DNA of 64,000 nt. Source: an uncultured Eisenbergiella sp. (GTDB taxonomy: Bacteria; Bacillota; Clostridia; Lachnospirales; Lachnospiraceae). Position 1 is the first letter of the stretch; each line of letters begins with the position of its first letter. The position numbers and the translations under genes were made by a program. The DNA lies in contig CAJUEL010000017.1 in NCBI GenBank assembly GCA_910585455.1, forward strand, positions 19,785-83,784. The letters run 5' to 3'. Below are positions 1 to 9,746 of this stretch, piece after piece. The notes under the pieces are model-generated. The model was not told the origin of the DNA. It saw only the letters and a program-made list of their open reading frames with translations, and ran no database searches.

Positions 1-129
1 GATAAAATTTTTCCGCACCCTGTCCGTATTGCGCCATTTGACGATCAGCGCCGTATCCGCCATCGTGATGGGACGCAGATAAATCTGCTCTCCGTCAATG
101 CGCGCCCGTCCATCCTGTTCCTTTTTCAT
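1..129 (-). CDS. GNAT-type N-acetyltransferase, N-terminal 43 residues
   Basis: The gene starts at an ATG (129-127) and runs off the left edge of the window, so only the N-terminus is seen. It contains IYLRPIT followed by VKWRN, the usual opening of RimJ/PseH-type GNAT acetyltransferases (strand, then an acidic helix, then W-R-N). It lies 12 bases after the ATPase gene on the same strand, at the end of the glycan cluster. Together with the WecE-like aminotransferase upstream, it could acetylate an amino sugar, as WecD or PseH do. That role is inferred; the catalytic part lies outside the window. Confidence 0.65.
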   Translation of the reverse strand, partial: MKKEQDGRARIDGEQIYLRPITMADTALIVKWRNTDRVRKNFI

Positions 130-141
130 GCTCCCGTTTCC

Positions 142-1716
142 CTATTCCTTCCGGTATTCCTCTATCACGCAGGTGTGCGCCCGCGTCGCTTTGTCATAAT
201 TAACGCCGACCAAAAGAAGGTTCCCTACATAGTCCTCCAGACTTTTGCAATATTGCCGCTGCCTGATCTGCGCGATCGCACCCTCCGCGCTTTTATCCCA
301 TTTCAGCTCTACCACAAATGCGGGCTTATCCCCAAATCTCTTCTTCGGCACATATACCATATCCGCAAAGCCCTTTCCCGTTGGCAGCTCCCGGTATACC
401 GTGTAAAAATCCCGGGCGGCATACAGCGCCAGTGAGATCGTATAGCTTAAGGCATTTTCATCATTGTACTGAATATGGGAGGTTTCAAAATGCGCCTGCT
501 CCATTCCCTCCGCTACGATGGACGCTCTCTGATTCCAGATCGCCCACAGCGTATCCACCGAATGCTTCAACGCCCGGGAAACCTCTCCCCAGCCGGATAC
601 GGCGACAGAATTTACAAACTCTCCCCGGATTTCATGGTTCGGAATAAATACGCTCTTATGCGCCGGATCATAGCCCAGATAGCCCAGATGAACGAGCAAT
701 GTCAGCACATCATCCGCATCCCGGAACGTGACCATATCATTGGTGAAGTTTCCCGTATTCACCGGCACGCGTTCTCCTGCGATCATGCTCAGGACGTTAT
801 CTCTTAAGCCTTCAAAATTCATATCAATATAGATCTGCAGTGCTTCAAAGGTCTCTGTCTGATTCCAATAGCTGTTAAACCTTCTGAATTCCAGGCTGCT
901 CACCACCGAACGCGGGCTGTATACAGAGCCCACCTCCTCAAACCAGTATCCGTCGTACCAGTTTTTCATTTCCGCCATATCCATATCATACCGCTGGCAC
1001 AGCCCGGCTACCTCTCCTTCCGTAAATCCCACATAGGGCGCCAGGGGCCCTGGCTCCAGCATGGAGTACTCCGTAAACATGTTCAGCGCTGAGTGTGTCC
1101 CGTACTTTTTGACCGGCAGAATTCCTGTCATATATGCCAGATAAATGTACCCCTTATCCTTAAAAAAGTCCCGCAAAAAATCCAGATACTGCCCCTGTGC
1201 CTCCTTATCGCTGCGGTGCACACGGAAAATGCAATCCCACTCATCCATAATGATGATAAAGGGACACTTTGTATATTGGTAAACATCCTGCATGCTCCGG
1301 ATCAGGTCAGTATTATTATAATATCGACAATCCGGATATTCCTCCAGCAGCTCCCATAATACGGCATGTTTCATATTTGCCAGCATCTCGCCCATACTGC
1401 CGCTTCTGCTCAAAAACTCCTGTATATTCAAAAACACCACATTGTATTGATTCAAATGCTTTTCAAAATTTTCATTTTCCGCAATCTGCAGCCCCGCAAA
1501 AAGCTCCCTTGAATCACATCCCTTACTGTAATAAGCGGTCAGCATATCCGCCGCTATGGACTTGCCAAATCTGCGGGGACGGCTGACGCAAAGATACTTC
1601 TTCAACGTCCGCATCATTTTATTGGCATGCGCGATCAATCCGGTTTTATCCACATAGACATCCGAATTGACCGCCTGAAAAAATTTCTCGTTGTCCGGAT
1701 TCAAATAAACTCCCAT
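142..1716 (-). CDS. DUF1703-family ATPase with C-terminal PD-(D/E)XK nuclease-like domain
   Basis: 524 residues. The N-terminal AAA-ATPase-like domain has a DKTG motif near residue 23, a P-loop-like SRPRRFGKS at 45-53, and a Walker B strand ending IIIMDEWD near residue 161. The C-terminus carries an FVVELKWDK strand near 467-475, the E-x-K core of the PDDEXK_9 nuclease fold. This is the PF09820 + PF08011 architecture, common and multi-copy in Bacteroidetes and Lachnospiraceae. Its function is not established; a role with nucleic acid or mobile elements is often guessed. It sits inside a glycan operon with no obvious functional link. A second member is at 15286-16965. Confidence 0.85.
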   Translation of the reverse strand: MGVYLNPDNEKFFQAVNSDVYVDKTGLIAHANKMMRTLKKYLCVSRPRRFGKSIAADMLTAYYSKGCDSRELFAGLQIAENENFEKHLNQYNVVFLNIQEFLSRSGSMGEMLANMKHAVLWELLEEYPDCRYYNNTDLIRSMQDVYQYTKCPFIIIMDEWDCIFRVHRSDKEAQGQYLDFLRDFFKDKGYIYLAYMTGILPVKKYGTHSALNMFTEYSMLEPGPLAPYVGFTEGEVAGLCQRYDMDMAEMKNWYDGYWFEEVGSVYSPRSVVSSLEFRRFNSYWNQTETFEALQIYIDMNFEGLRDNVLSMIAGERVPVNTGNFTNDMVTFRDADDVLTLLVHLGYLGYDPAHKSVFIPNHEIRGEFVNSVAVSGWGEVSRALKHSVDTLWAIWNQRASIVAEGMEQAHFETSHIQYNDENALSYTISLALYAARDFYTVYRELPTGKGFADMVYVPKKRFGDKPAFVVELKWDKSAEGAIAQIRQRQYCKSLEDYVGNLLLVGVNYDKATRAHTCVIEEYRKE

Positions 1717-1751
1717 TTGACATTCCTCCCCGCCTTTCCGCGCTTCCCCCG

Positions 1752-3824
1752 TTATCGTTCAGGCAAATTCTGACTGATCTGCAGCCCCGTATCCGCCGGC
1801 AATACCTGATAGACCTCCATCCCATCCGCCGCGCTTCCGGTATGCGCCACGCTTGCCGCAATCCCTTCCGCCGCGAAAAATTCCTCCAGCCACTGCATAT
1901 CGCGCCCCGTTTCCGCAAGCAGGCTGACCCCTGCCCCGGCGCACACCGCTTCTCCCATGGAAGAAAATCCAAATGCCGCCAGCTTTTCTTTCGTCAATGG
2001 GCTTTTGACCAGCCAGCCGCCCAACAAATCATAATTGAAGGGCTTGTTTCGGTCTGTGGAAATTTTTTCGCTGAAGGAAACCGTGGAATAAACATCCGCC
2101 AGATACAGTCTGCCCGGATGGGCGCTGCAATAAGCCATCACAGCCTCATTTGTTTCATTTACCGCCTCCCGGCGGGCATATTCCTCCGAAATGCCGCGAA
2201 AGGTCCGCATTGCCTGCGGCAGACACAGGCACAACACTACAACGGCGACCGCTGCCACAAGCCTGGCACAGACCGTTTTCATGTCCACTTTACCGATAAC
2301 GGTGACGGATGTTCTCTGTCCACAGGCCTCCCTCGTTTCCTTTACACCGTTTTCTTCCTCCGGCTCCCAACCGGCCCGCAAAGCCGCTCCAGCCCTCTCT
2401 TCCGCGCTTTGACCGTCCTGCAACGCTGCGCCGCTTTTTCCCGCCTCCGCCAGCAAAATCCCGGCAAACACCAGAATCTGCCCCAGATACAGCGGATGGA
2501 GCACCCGGTCCACCGGTCTGTCCCGCAGCAGCAAAAATAACCAAAGCCCTGCGCCGCATGCCATGCACAGCGGAGCCTGCCAAAGCAGATACCTTTTTCC
2601 TTTCCATATGCCAAGCCCGAAGACTGCCGCCGCGCAGAGCAAAAGCATTGCGTTAAAGGGAAAATCTCCCCGGTTTGTCCAATGTCCGTAACCCAGGCTC
2701 CATATCCCCTCCGACAGACTCTTCCGAAAGAGGCCGCCCGCCTCCGGTCTGGCGAGCGCCGCTTCCTCCAGTCTCAAAAGCAAATCACTGTCGATTCCGT
2801 CATCCACGCCGAAATTATAATTTTCCAGCAGCGCCTGCCGCTGCCGGGTCACCCCCAGCGCTTCATAGGACGCCGCATTTTCCTCATAATGGTCGATAAA
2901 ATCCTTCTGATAATCGTACAGCTCCGTGCGCGCGTCAAAAAACTGCCCAAACGCCGTCCATTCCTCCTGCCCATAGGCGAGGCTGTCCGCTCCCTGACAG
3001 AGCAAAAGCCCCAAAACAAGAACACCAAAAACGGACAGATATTTCCGGATCGTTTCCTTCGCCAATATGCGCGCTTCCCATCCCCATCTGCAAAGCCCTG
3101 CCACGCCCGCAAGGGGCAGCAGCAAAAGCGCCATTTCTGACCGCAGACAAAACGCCGTCCAATACAGCGCCAGAGCGGGAAGATTTTCCCTCAAAAAGAG
3201 TACCGTTTCCCCGGCTCTCCCGTTTTTCCCTGCCGCAATCCGATTTCCGACCTTCCTGCCCTCGGCCTTTTGGGCCGCAATCCGGTTTCCGCCATTCCTG
3301 CCGCCAGGAAAGCCGGCCCGGCCGCTCCCGCTGCCGGATGCCTCCCCGTCACAGACTGCCAAAATCTCAGCCCCGCACGGCAGAAGCACCCAGAAAATCG
3401 CCGCCCCCGCCAGCATTCCCGCTGTGACCGTATACTGCAAAAACACCAGGTGCATGCCAAACGCCGCCGCCCAGAACGCCCCCTGTGTAAGCAGCACAAG
3501 CGCCTTGCCTGTCCGTCTCCGGCACACAAAAAGGCTTCTGTAAGCGATACAGAAAATGCTTCCATACTGACATAGCAGTAGAAAAATCCCGAACACCGGA
3601 ATCGAAAGCCCCCGGTACAGCAGGCTGAGCAAAAATCCCAGAGGATACAAAAGCTGCATCGTGTGCCCGGACGGATGTCCGGCATATACGCCAGACAGAA
3701 TATCCTTAATCAGCACATCGTCATTCAGATCATAATAAAAATCGAACCGCAGCGCCACAGGCAGAAACAGCACCACGATCAACAGCAGCGCCAGCAACAG
3801 ATTCTCCTTTTTTTCATTCCCCAT
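1752..3824 (-). CDS. Large polytopic membrane protein of the glycan cluster
   Basis: 690 residues. It has many hydrophobic segments (one at residues 10-27 and several more over the first 300 and around 380-450), an early YYDLNDD acidic loop, and a soluble C-terminal tail of roughly 150 residues. The architecture resembles membrane-bound glycosyltransferases or GtrII-like proteins of O-antigen clusters, where an acidic motif follows the first helix. No definitive family could be assigned by eye. A basic, Gly/Arg/Asn-rich stretch near residues 160-205 is probably a cytoplasmic loop. Its start overlaps the end of the aminotransferase gene by 11 bases, so the two are likely translationally coupled. 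Confidence 0.6.
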   Translation of the reverse strand: MGNEKKENLLLALLLIVVLFLPVALRFDFYYDLNDDVLIKDILSGVYAGHPSGHTMQLLYPLGFLLSLLYRGLSIPVFGIFLLLCQYGSIFCIAYRSLFVCRRRTGKALVLLTQGAFWAAAFGMHLVFLQYTVTAGMLAGAAIFWVLLPCGAEILAVCDGEASGSGSGRAGFPGGRNGGNRIAAQKAEGRKVGNRIAAGKNGRAGETVLFLRENLPALALYWTAFCLRSEMALLLLPLAGVAGLCRWGWEARILAKETIRKYLSVFGVLVLGLLLCQGADSLAYGQEEWTAFGQFFDARTELYDYQKDFIDHYEENAASYEALGVTRQRQALLENYNFGVDDGIDSDLLLRLEEAALARPEAGGLFRKSLSEGIWSLGYGHWTNRGDFPFNAMLLLCAAAVFGLGIWKGKRYLLWQAPLCMACGAGLWLFLLLRDRPVDRVLHPLYLGQILVFAGILLAEAGKSGAALQDGQSAEERAGAALRAGWEPEEENGVKETREACGQRTSVTVIGKVDMKTVCARLVAAVAVVVLCLCLPQAMRTFRGISEEYARREAVNETNEAVMAYCSAHPGRLYLADVYSTVSFSEKISTDRNKPFNYDLLGGWLVKSPLTKEKLAAFGFSSMGEAVCAGAGVSLLAETGRDMQWLEEFFAAEGIAASVAHTGSAADGMEVYQVLPADTGLQISQNLPER

Positions 3825-4980
3825 AAAATTCTTTTACTTTCTCCGCCACAAACGCCACCTCGTCAGCCGTAAGCCCATAATACATGGGCAGGCGCAGCAG
3901 ACGTTCGCTCTCCTTTGTGGTATAAACATCCTCACCGGACATCCTGCCGTATTTCATGCCCGCCGGCGCGCTGTGCAGCGGCACATAATGATAAACCGCC
4001 ACGATGTCCCGCGCTTCCAGAAAGTCAATCAACGCCGCCCTTTCCCTTTCCTCCGCCGTCTTGATATAAAACATGTGGGCATTGTGCACACAGCCCTCCG
4101 GCACGGTGGGGAGCTCGATCTTCCCCTTTTGGGCGAGAGGCGCTAAAAGCGACCAATATTCCTGCCAGCGCGCCAGCCGCCACTCATTGATCTTTTCCGC
4201 CTCTTCCAGCTGGGCATACAGATAAGCCACATTGAGCTCGCTGGGCAGATAGCTGGAGCCGAACTCCTGCCAGCGGTACTTGTCCACCTGCCCACGGTAA
4301 TACTTGCTGCGGTCGGTGCCCTTTTCCCGGTAAATCTCCGCTTTCTCAATATAAGCGCTGTCCTGAATCAGCAACGCGCCGCCCTCGCCCATGCTGTAAT
4401 TTTTCGTCTCATGGAAGCTGTAGCAGCCGAAATCGCCGATAGCGCCCAGCGGCTTTCCCTTATAGGACGCCATCACCCCCTGTGCCGCGTCCTCGATCAC
4501 GAACAGGTTATGGCGCTTTGCGATATCCAGTATTGTGTCCATTTCGCAGGATACGCCCGCATAGTGCACCGGCACGATCGCCTTTGTTTTCTCCGTAATT
4601 GCCGCCTCGATCAGCGTTTCGTCGATATTCATCGTGTCCGGACGGATATCCACAAACACCGGCACAGCCCCCCGCAGCACAAAAGCGTTCGCCGTGGAAA
4701 CGAAGGTAAAGGAAGGCATGATCACCTCATCCCCCGGGCCGATTTGCGCAAGCAGCGCCGCCAGCTCCGTGGCATGGGTGCAGGAGGTGGTCATCAGGCA
4801 CTTTTTTGTGCCAGTGCGCTTCTCGAACCATTCTCCCGCCCTTTTGGTGAAGGAACCGTCCCCGCAGATTTTCTTATTGTCCACCGCCTGCCGGATGTAT
4901 TCGTATTCCTTTCCCGTAAAGGGGGGCACATTGAACCGTATTTTTTCATGTCCCGTAAAATGTATTTTTCCGCTGCTCAT
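3814..4980 (-). CDS. wecE: dTDP-4-amino-4,6-dideoxy-sugar transaminase (WecE/RffA type)
   Basis: 388 residues, the normal length for DegT/DnrJ/EryC1 sugar aminotransferases. Visible PLP-site features are VIEDAAQ (Asp164, pyridine-nitrogen contact) and SFHETKNYSMGEGG, with Lys193 as the Schiff-base lysine. The N-terminal GKIHFTGHEK..FNVPP pattern is typical of the WecE/RffA branch, which transfers an amino group to dTDP-4-keto-6-deoxyglucose. The start codon overlaps the stop of a 35-residue ORF (ATGA), and AGAGAGG precedes it. With the downstream GNAT enzyme it could make an acetylated 4-amino-4,6-dideoxy sugar for a surface glycan; that pathway step is inferred. Confidence 0.9.
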   Translation of the reverse strand: MSSGKIHFTGHEKIRFNVPPFTGKEYEYIRQAVDNKKICGDGSFTKRAGEWFEKRTGTKKCLMTTSCTHATELAALLAQIGPGDEVIMPSFTFVSTANAFVLRGAVPVFVDIRPDTMNIDETLIEAAITEKTKAIVPVHYAGVSCEMDTILDIAKRHNLFVIEDAAQGVMASYKGKPLGAIGDFGCYSFHETKNYSMGEGGALLIQDSAYIEKAEIYREKGTDRSKYYRGQVDKYRWQEFGSSYLPSELNVAYLYAQLEEAEKINEWRLARWQEYWSLLAPLAQKGKIELPTVPEGCVHNAHMFYIKTAEERERAALIDFLEARDIVAVYHYVPLHSAPAGMKYGRMSGEDVYTTKESERLLRLPMYYGLTADEVAFVAEKVKEFYGE

Positions 4981-5084
4981 AAAAACCTCTCTTTCTGCAT
5001 CCGCCCGTCAATCTGCGCATTCTGCCATACTTCGGACAGGCCGGACAGCGACTGCTTATTTCCCTTGATCGTCCGCTCCATCAT
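4977..5084 (-). CDS. 35-residue coupled microprotein (unrecognised)
   Basis: A short ORF exactly fills the gap between the membrane glycosyltransferase and the aminotransferase. Its ATG (5084-5082) overlaps the upstream TGA, and its own TGA overlaps the downstream ATG, so both junctions are ATGA. The peptide begins MMERTIKGNKQ, is basic and polar, and has no membrane segment. Strict coupling on both sides argues for translation, if only to relay ribosomes to the aminotransferase. I do not recognise it. It could also be the remnant of a longer deleted gene, so a functional product is unproven. Confidence 0.45.
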   Translation of the reverse strand: MMERTIKGNKQSLSGLSEVWQNAQIDGRMQKERFL

Positions 5085-6808
5085 CCTGCCGTTCCCGATC
5101 CATATATCCGATAGGTTCCGTTATCAAAAACCGCTCCATACCCGTTTTTTTCCATGAAGTTCTCCAATAACCGCCACTTTTGAGCCTCCTGCGCATCCTC
5201 CATGTCTATGTTGGCAGGATTGACGATGATCAACGGATACAGATGATTGGTGGCAGCAAAATTCTCCAAATCCTGCTCCATCCGCTCTGCCGGATAGGTG
5301 TTCATATCCGGCCAGTCATGGGAAAGCTCTGAGGGCATGTCGAAAATCCAGCCAAAGCCCGGCACATCGCCGAATGTGATCAGCCTCTGCGCCCAACCGC
5401 CATACCCGCCTTCCTGCACGAAATCCACCACGCCCTGCAGGGCAGCCGCATTTTCCGCGTTGGTCCTTACGCCCGCAAGCTTCCGGTTCCCCGTCACATA
5501 GCTGTCCCGCCGCTGCCCCTCGATGCTATCTCTGAAAACCGCCCGCATGCCAAAGCCCGTGCTCTGTACGAGGATGACTGCCGCCACAAACACCAGCATC
5601 GCCCGGACCGGAAACGCCTTTTTCCGAAAGCGCAGGGACAGATAATACCGGTATCCGAACCAGAACGTCACCGGTGCGACCAAAAACAGGTTGTTCATAT
5701 TCGGATAGGTCTCGTTGTTGCTGCCGACCGGCGTGATCAGGATGATCAAAAGCACGAACAGCGCCAGCAGTTTATCCCGCCGGAACATGACCGGATCCAG
5801 AAGCGCCCGGATGCAAAACCACAGCGCCGCGTACAAAAGCACCATACACCACTGTATCACGCTCCAGTAGAAGGCGTAGTGAAAATCAAACATCCCCCGG
5901 CCCCACAGAAGCCGCAAAAGCACCGGAAGCATACACACATAAAGCGCCATCTTCGCTTTTTCATAGCGCCCCGGCAGCACGAAAAACATCACCACGCCCA
6001 TCACCGTCGCCACAAGCAGCAGAAGCACCCACTTTAAGGAAAACACATATGCGCCCGCGATCGAAGTGAGCATGGAAAAGGGAGAATAGGAAGCGTCCGT
6101 GGCGCCATAGCCCGACAGCCCGGAAAGCATCTCCCCATAAGCGCGAAAACCAAACTCTACGCCAATTACGAAAAAGCCCGCCGCAAAGGCGCCGGCAAAG
6201 CCCGCCACGCAGGCCGCCACGTCCTTCCAGATTTCCCGGGCTTCCTTTTTTTTCAAAGCGCCATAATAAAATACCGTGAGGATCAAACCGCATTCCAGGA
6301 TATTGGGCAGGCGCGTCAGCACGCTCAGCCCCAGAAAAACGCCTGCCAGCGCCATCAAAGTCCTTCTGTGCCAGATCAGTCCCCGATACAGCGTGACAGA
6401 ACCACACAAAAACAGAAAAAAGGTCAGATAGTTATATAGACTCGTGGTGGGAATCCAACACAGGCCGATCGCCACGAGCTCTCCCAGAAACGCGATCCAG
6501 GAGGACATTTTCCCTTTTAAAAAATAATAGGACAAAAGCGCCATGGCGCTCACCAAAAGCCCGGTGTAAACCCGGATGCCGATCAGCGTATCCCCGAAGG
6601 GCAGGCGCAGCAGAAACGCCCCCACCACGTTCGCCAGATAAGTCGCGACCGTCCACTCTCTTCCCGCATGGGGAAAAAAGCGGAAATTCACAAGCCCATA
6701 GCAGGAATCCGTCAGATCGATTCCCTGATTGACCTTGATCAGCGGATAGATCAGCAATATCAGCGGAAATATGTAATTTTTGAGTGCCCATTTTGCCTGC
6801 TCTTTCAT
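5081..6808 (-). CDS. Polytopic membrane protein, probable GT-C type glycosyltransferase
   Basis: 575 residues from the ATG at 6808, chosen because GGGAGG lies just upstream and the start overlaps the acyltransferase stop (TGATG). The open frame continues upstream, but that part lies inside the acyltransferase gene. It has about ten hydrophobic segments, an early acidic loop (IDLTDS, near residue 29) after the first helix, and a C-terminal soluble domain. This resembles PMT/ArnT-like lipid-linked-sugar transferases, but no diagnostic motif was secured. Its place among flippase, acyltransferase and nucleotide-sugar genes supports a role in assembling a surface glycan. Confidence 0.6.
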   Translation of the reverse strand: MKEQAKWALKNYIFPLILLIYPLIKVNQGIDLTDSCYGLVNFRFFPHAGREWTVATYLANVVGAFLLRLPFGDTLIGIRVYTGLLVSAMALLSYYFLKGKMSSWIAFLGELVAIGLCWIPTTSLYNYLTFFLFLCGSVTLYRGLIWHRRTLMALAGVFLGLSVLTRLPNILECGLILTVFYYGALKKKEAREIWKDVAACVAGFAGAFAAGFFVIGVEFGFRAYGEMLSGLSGYGATDASYSPFSMLTSIAGAYVFSLKWVLLLLVATVMGVVMFFVLPGRYEKAKMALYVCMLPVLLRLLWGRGMFDFHYAFYWSVIQWCMVLLYAALWFCIRALLDPVMFRRDKLLALFVLLIILITPVGSNNETYPNMNNLFLVAPVTFWFGYRYYLSLRFRKKAFPVRAMLVFVAAVILVQSTGFGMRAVFRDSIEGQRRDSYVTGNRKLAGVRTNAENAAALQGVVDFVQEGGYGGWAQRLITFGDVPGFGWIFDMPSELSHDWPDMNTYPAERMEQDLENFAATNHLYPLIIVNPANIDMEDAQEAQKWRLLENFMEKNGYGAVFDNGTYRIYGSGTAG

Positions 6809-7938
6809 CACAAACCTCCCTTGCGGCACAGCCGCCTTTCCAGACCGGCAAACAAACGCCCCCGCGCTTTGTCGATCGCCAGGCAGACCGTAAATACCAC
6901 CGTCACCTGGACCGCCAGCAGAAGCAGAAAACGCCAGACCGGCATCGCCTCCCCCGGCTGCCAGCAAAAGCCCGCGCCATCTCCCGTGCACAGCTCTCCC
7001 AGCCTTCCGGTCAGGGCGTTCACCCAGCCAAACCATCTTCCGGCCACATCCGCCTGCCCGTGAATCAGATACACGCCGAACACCGCCGGACTAAAGAAAC
7101 GGATCGCGTCCGCCGCTCTTCCTTCCTTTATATCCATATGCAAAAAAGCAAAAAACAATCCAAGCGCCCCGGTCAGATTGCACAGAAAATTATAATGAAA
7201 GGGCACGCTCCAGTAATACGTCAGGCCAACCCCCTTTTTGCATAGAAGGGTGAGCAAAAGCTCTCCTCCCGCAGTGATGGCGGCGCTGCCCAGATAGAGC
7301 GCCCATCCCCAGAGCGCATTCCGAAACCATCCTGCGCCAAACCTGCGGATATAAGCCCCGATCAGGTAAAGCACCATGAACCAGCCGAAGTCGTATCCGT
7401 ACCGGTCCGTGGCAAACTGTAACGGGCTTAAGGTCTTTCCGATACAAAAAAACAACAGCAACGCGCCCAACGCCTGCAAAAGCTGTTTTTGCTCCAGCCT
7501 GGCGACCGCAGCGTTTAGAAAAGGGGAAAACAAAAGCAGCACCACATAGGCTGTCACAAACCAGTAATGTCCGGACTGCACCGGAAAAATGCTGTTCCAG
7601 ATATGATACCGGTCAAGCACCTCCGAAAAAGGTATCACCGAAAACAGCGCCAGCGCAGGAGGAATGAGCACCGTATAAAACAGGGTCTGCCCGATTATGC
7701 GCAGCGGCCGTTTCCAGGAAAAAGCGGCTTCCGACAAAAAATAGCCGCTGATGAGCACGTAAACATTCACCGCCACAATGCACAGCGATTCCAGCACCGC
7801 ATAGAGCACGTCCATGCTCCCCATGCCGCTCTCAGGCGTCGTGGCAATGCTGTTTGCCAGATAGTGCATCACCACCACCATGAACATCGCCACGATCCGC
7901 AGCAATTCCATATTCGCCTGACGCCTGCTTTTGCTCAT
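6808..7938 (-). CDS. Acyltransferase 3 family membrane protein
   Basis: 376 residues from the ATG at 7938, which overlaps the ABC transporter stop (ATGA); an upstream in-frame start would lie inside that gene. N-terminal NMELLRIVAMFMVVVMHY is the hallmark of acyltransferase-3 (OafA-like) proteins, with the catalytic His in the first helix. About ten membrane helices follow. These enzymes add acetyl or other acyl groups to surface polysaccharides at the membrane. The gene is coupled to the flippase before it and the glycosyltransferase after it. The acceptor sugar cannot be told from sequence. Confidence 0.9.
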   Translation of the reverse strand: MSKSRRQANMELLRIVAMFMVVVMHYLANSIATTPESGMGSMDVLYAVLESLCIVAVNVYVLISGYFLSEAAFSWKRPLRIIGQTLFYTVLIPPALALFSVIPFSEVLDRYHIWNSIFPVQSGHYWFVTAYVVLLLFSPFLNAAVARLEQKQLLQALGALLLFFCIGKTLSPLQFATDRYGYDFGWFMVLYLIGAYIRRFGAGWFRNALWGWALYLGSAAITAGGELLLTLLCKKGVGLTYYWSVPFHYNFLCNLTGALGLFFAFLHMDIKEGRAADAIRFFSPAVFGVYLIHGQADVAGRWFGWVNALTGRLGELCTGDGAGFCWQPGEAMPVWRFLLLLAVQVTVVFTVCLAIDKARGRLFAGLERRLCRKGGL

Positions 7939-9689
7939 CCGCGCTCCCTCACAATCTGTCCATGCTCCACCCGGTAAACCATATCGCATTTCTCGATGGT
8001 CTGCAGCCGGTGAGCGATGATCACCAGCGTCTTGTGTCCGTGCAGGCTGTTGATGGATTCCATGATCGCGCTCTCCGTCTCATTGTCCAGCGCGCTCGTC
8101 GCCTCGTCCAAGACCAGCACCTCCGGATCCTCAAACAGAGCCCTGGCAATGCCGATCCTCTGCCGCTGTCCGCCGGAAAGCCGGATGCCCCGCTCGCCAA
8201 TGCCGGTATCCAGCCCTTCGGGCAGTCCCCGCACGAATTCATCCAGGCTCGCCTTTTGTAACGCCGCCCACACCCTGGTATCGTCAATGTCCTCATCCGC
8301 ATAGCCAAACGCCACATTTTTGCGGATGGTGGAATCGATCATGAAAATGGTCTGCGGAATATAGCCGATATTTTTCAGCCACCCCTCATAGTGCTCCCGC
8401 ACCTCCACGCCGTCCGCCAGAATATGTCCCTGCTGAATGTCCAAAAGTCCCAGCAGGATATCCACGATCGTCGTCTTTCCCGCGCCGCTGCTTCCCACAA
8501 TGCCCACGGATGCCCCCACCGGAATTTCCATATGTGCCCGGTCAAAGATCAGCACATCCGTATTCGGATATTTGTAAACGATGTCGTCCAACACGATTTT
8601 TTCCGTCACCGGAAGCTTCTCCACCTGCTTTTTCTGACGATAGGCTTCCATATCATATACCATGCTCTCATCGTGAATCTCATCCTGCAGATTATCGGAA
8701 ACCCCCATGAAAAACGGCTCAAAGTAGGAAATCTGCGTCAGATAATTGTTAATCCGGTTGGCGGAGGGCAAAAGCCGCATCGCCGCCACCGCAAAAACCC
8801 CGATCTGCTCCACCATATCCGCCGCTGCCGCGCCGGACAGGATCATGATGATCATATACAGAATCAGTCCCGTCATGCATACCGTTTCGATCAAAAGCCG
8901 CGGCGTGGAATTAAAAATATTGTAGCGCTGCACGGCGTTGACATAGCCCTGTCCGCATTTTCCGTATTCGACGATGAAATAATTTTCCTTGTTGGCGATT
9001 TTAATTTCCTTAATGCCCATGACGGACTCCTCGATCCATTTATAGAGCCCGCTGTAATAATCCTGATTTTCCTGTCCTGCCCGGTACATGATCGGCTTGA
9101 GCACGCATTTGATGACGAGCAGCACGACGACGAGCAGGGCGGCGATTGTCATGATCATCTGCGGCGCCCTGGAGATCAGCACGGTCACAAGAAAGAGAAA
9201 AATGATCAGCTCGCTGACAAGCTGCAGACACGCCAGCACCAGCCCGTACATATTGTTCACATCCGAGGTGATCATGCGCTGAATGATGGAGGTGTCCGCA
9301 TCCAGATAATACTCGTAAGGACGCTTCATGAAGTTGATCATCATCCGCTGAGAGGTCTCAAACTGATTCGTGTATACAAACCGAAGCTGCACCACATTCT
9401 GAAAATACAGAAAAATATTTTTCAGCACAAAAGCCACAATAATCATGCCCAGAATCAGCACCGTAAAGCCTGTGGCGCTGCCAATCCCGGTCATCCGGTA
9501 AACCCTTGCGACAATCCCGTCTCCCTCCAGGCTTTCCGGCGTCATGATCACCTGAATTGCCGGCAGCACCATGGTAATGCTCGCCGTCTCCAGCACCGCG
9601 CCGACGATCATCAGCACAAGAATCTGTATCATTTTCAGCTTTTGCCGGCGGTTCATCAAAACCATCATCTTTTTCCAGATTTTTTTCAT
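7935..9689 (-). CDS. ABC transporter, fused permease and ATPase (PglK/MsbA-like flippase)
   Basis: 584 residues. An N-terminal membrane domain of about six helices (to around residue 320) is followed by an ATPase domain with Walker A GSSGAGKT (399-406), the signature LSGGQRQRIGIARAL, Walker B VLVLDEATSALD and an H-loop IIAHRL. The layout and the surrounding glycan genes suggest a lipid-linked oligosaccharide flippase like Campylobacter PglK. The ribosome site AGAGG is rather far (about 13 bases) from the ATG. Its stop overlaps the next start. Confidence 0.88.
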   Translation of the reverse strand: MKKIWKKMMVLMNRRQKLKMIQILVLMIVGAVLETASITMVLPAIQVIMTPESLEGDGIVARVYRMTGIGSATGFTVLILGMIIVAFVLKNIFLYFQNVVQLRFVYTNQFETSQRMMINFMKRPYEYYLDADTSIIQRMITSDVNNMYGLVLACLQLVSELIIFLFLVTVLISRAPQMIMTIAALLVVVLLVIKCVLKPIMYRAGQENQDYYSGLYKWIEESVMGIKEIKIANKENYFIVEYGKCGQGYVNAVQRYNIFNSTPRLLIETVCMTGLILYMIIMILSGAAAADMVEQIGVFAVAAMRLLPSANRINNYLTQISYFEPFFMGVSDNLQDEIHDESMVYDMEAYRQKKQVEKLPVTEKIVLDDIVYKYPNTDVLIFDRAHMEIPVGASVGIVGSSGAGKTTIVDILLGLLDIQQGHILADGVEVREHYEGWLKNIGYIPQTIFMIDSTIRKNVAFGYADEDIDDTRVWAALQKASLDEFVRGLPEGLDTGIGERGIRLSGGQRQRIGIARALFEDPEVLVLDEATSALDNETESAIMESINSLHGHKTLVIIAHRLQTIEKCDMVYRVEHGQIVRERG

Positions 9690-9746
9690 ATTCTGTCAGA
9701 ATTCCTCTCCATATAACTGCCATTTGGGCATATCCAGACGGCAGTC

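Noticed and set aside
8391..9716. 441-codon plus-strand frame opposite the ABC transporter
   Set aside because: Extremely His-rich, the usual result of reading the complement of ATG/GTG-rich membrane protein sequence; no ribosome site.
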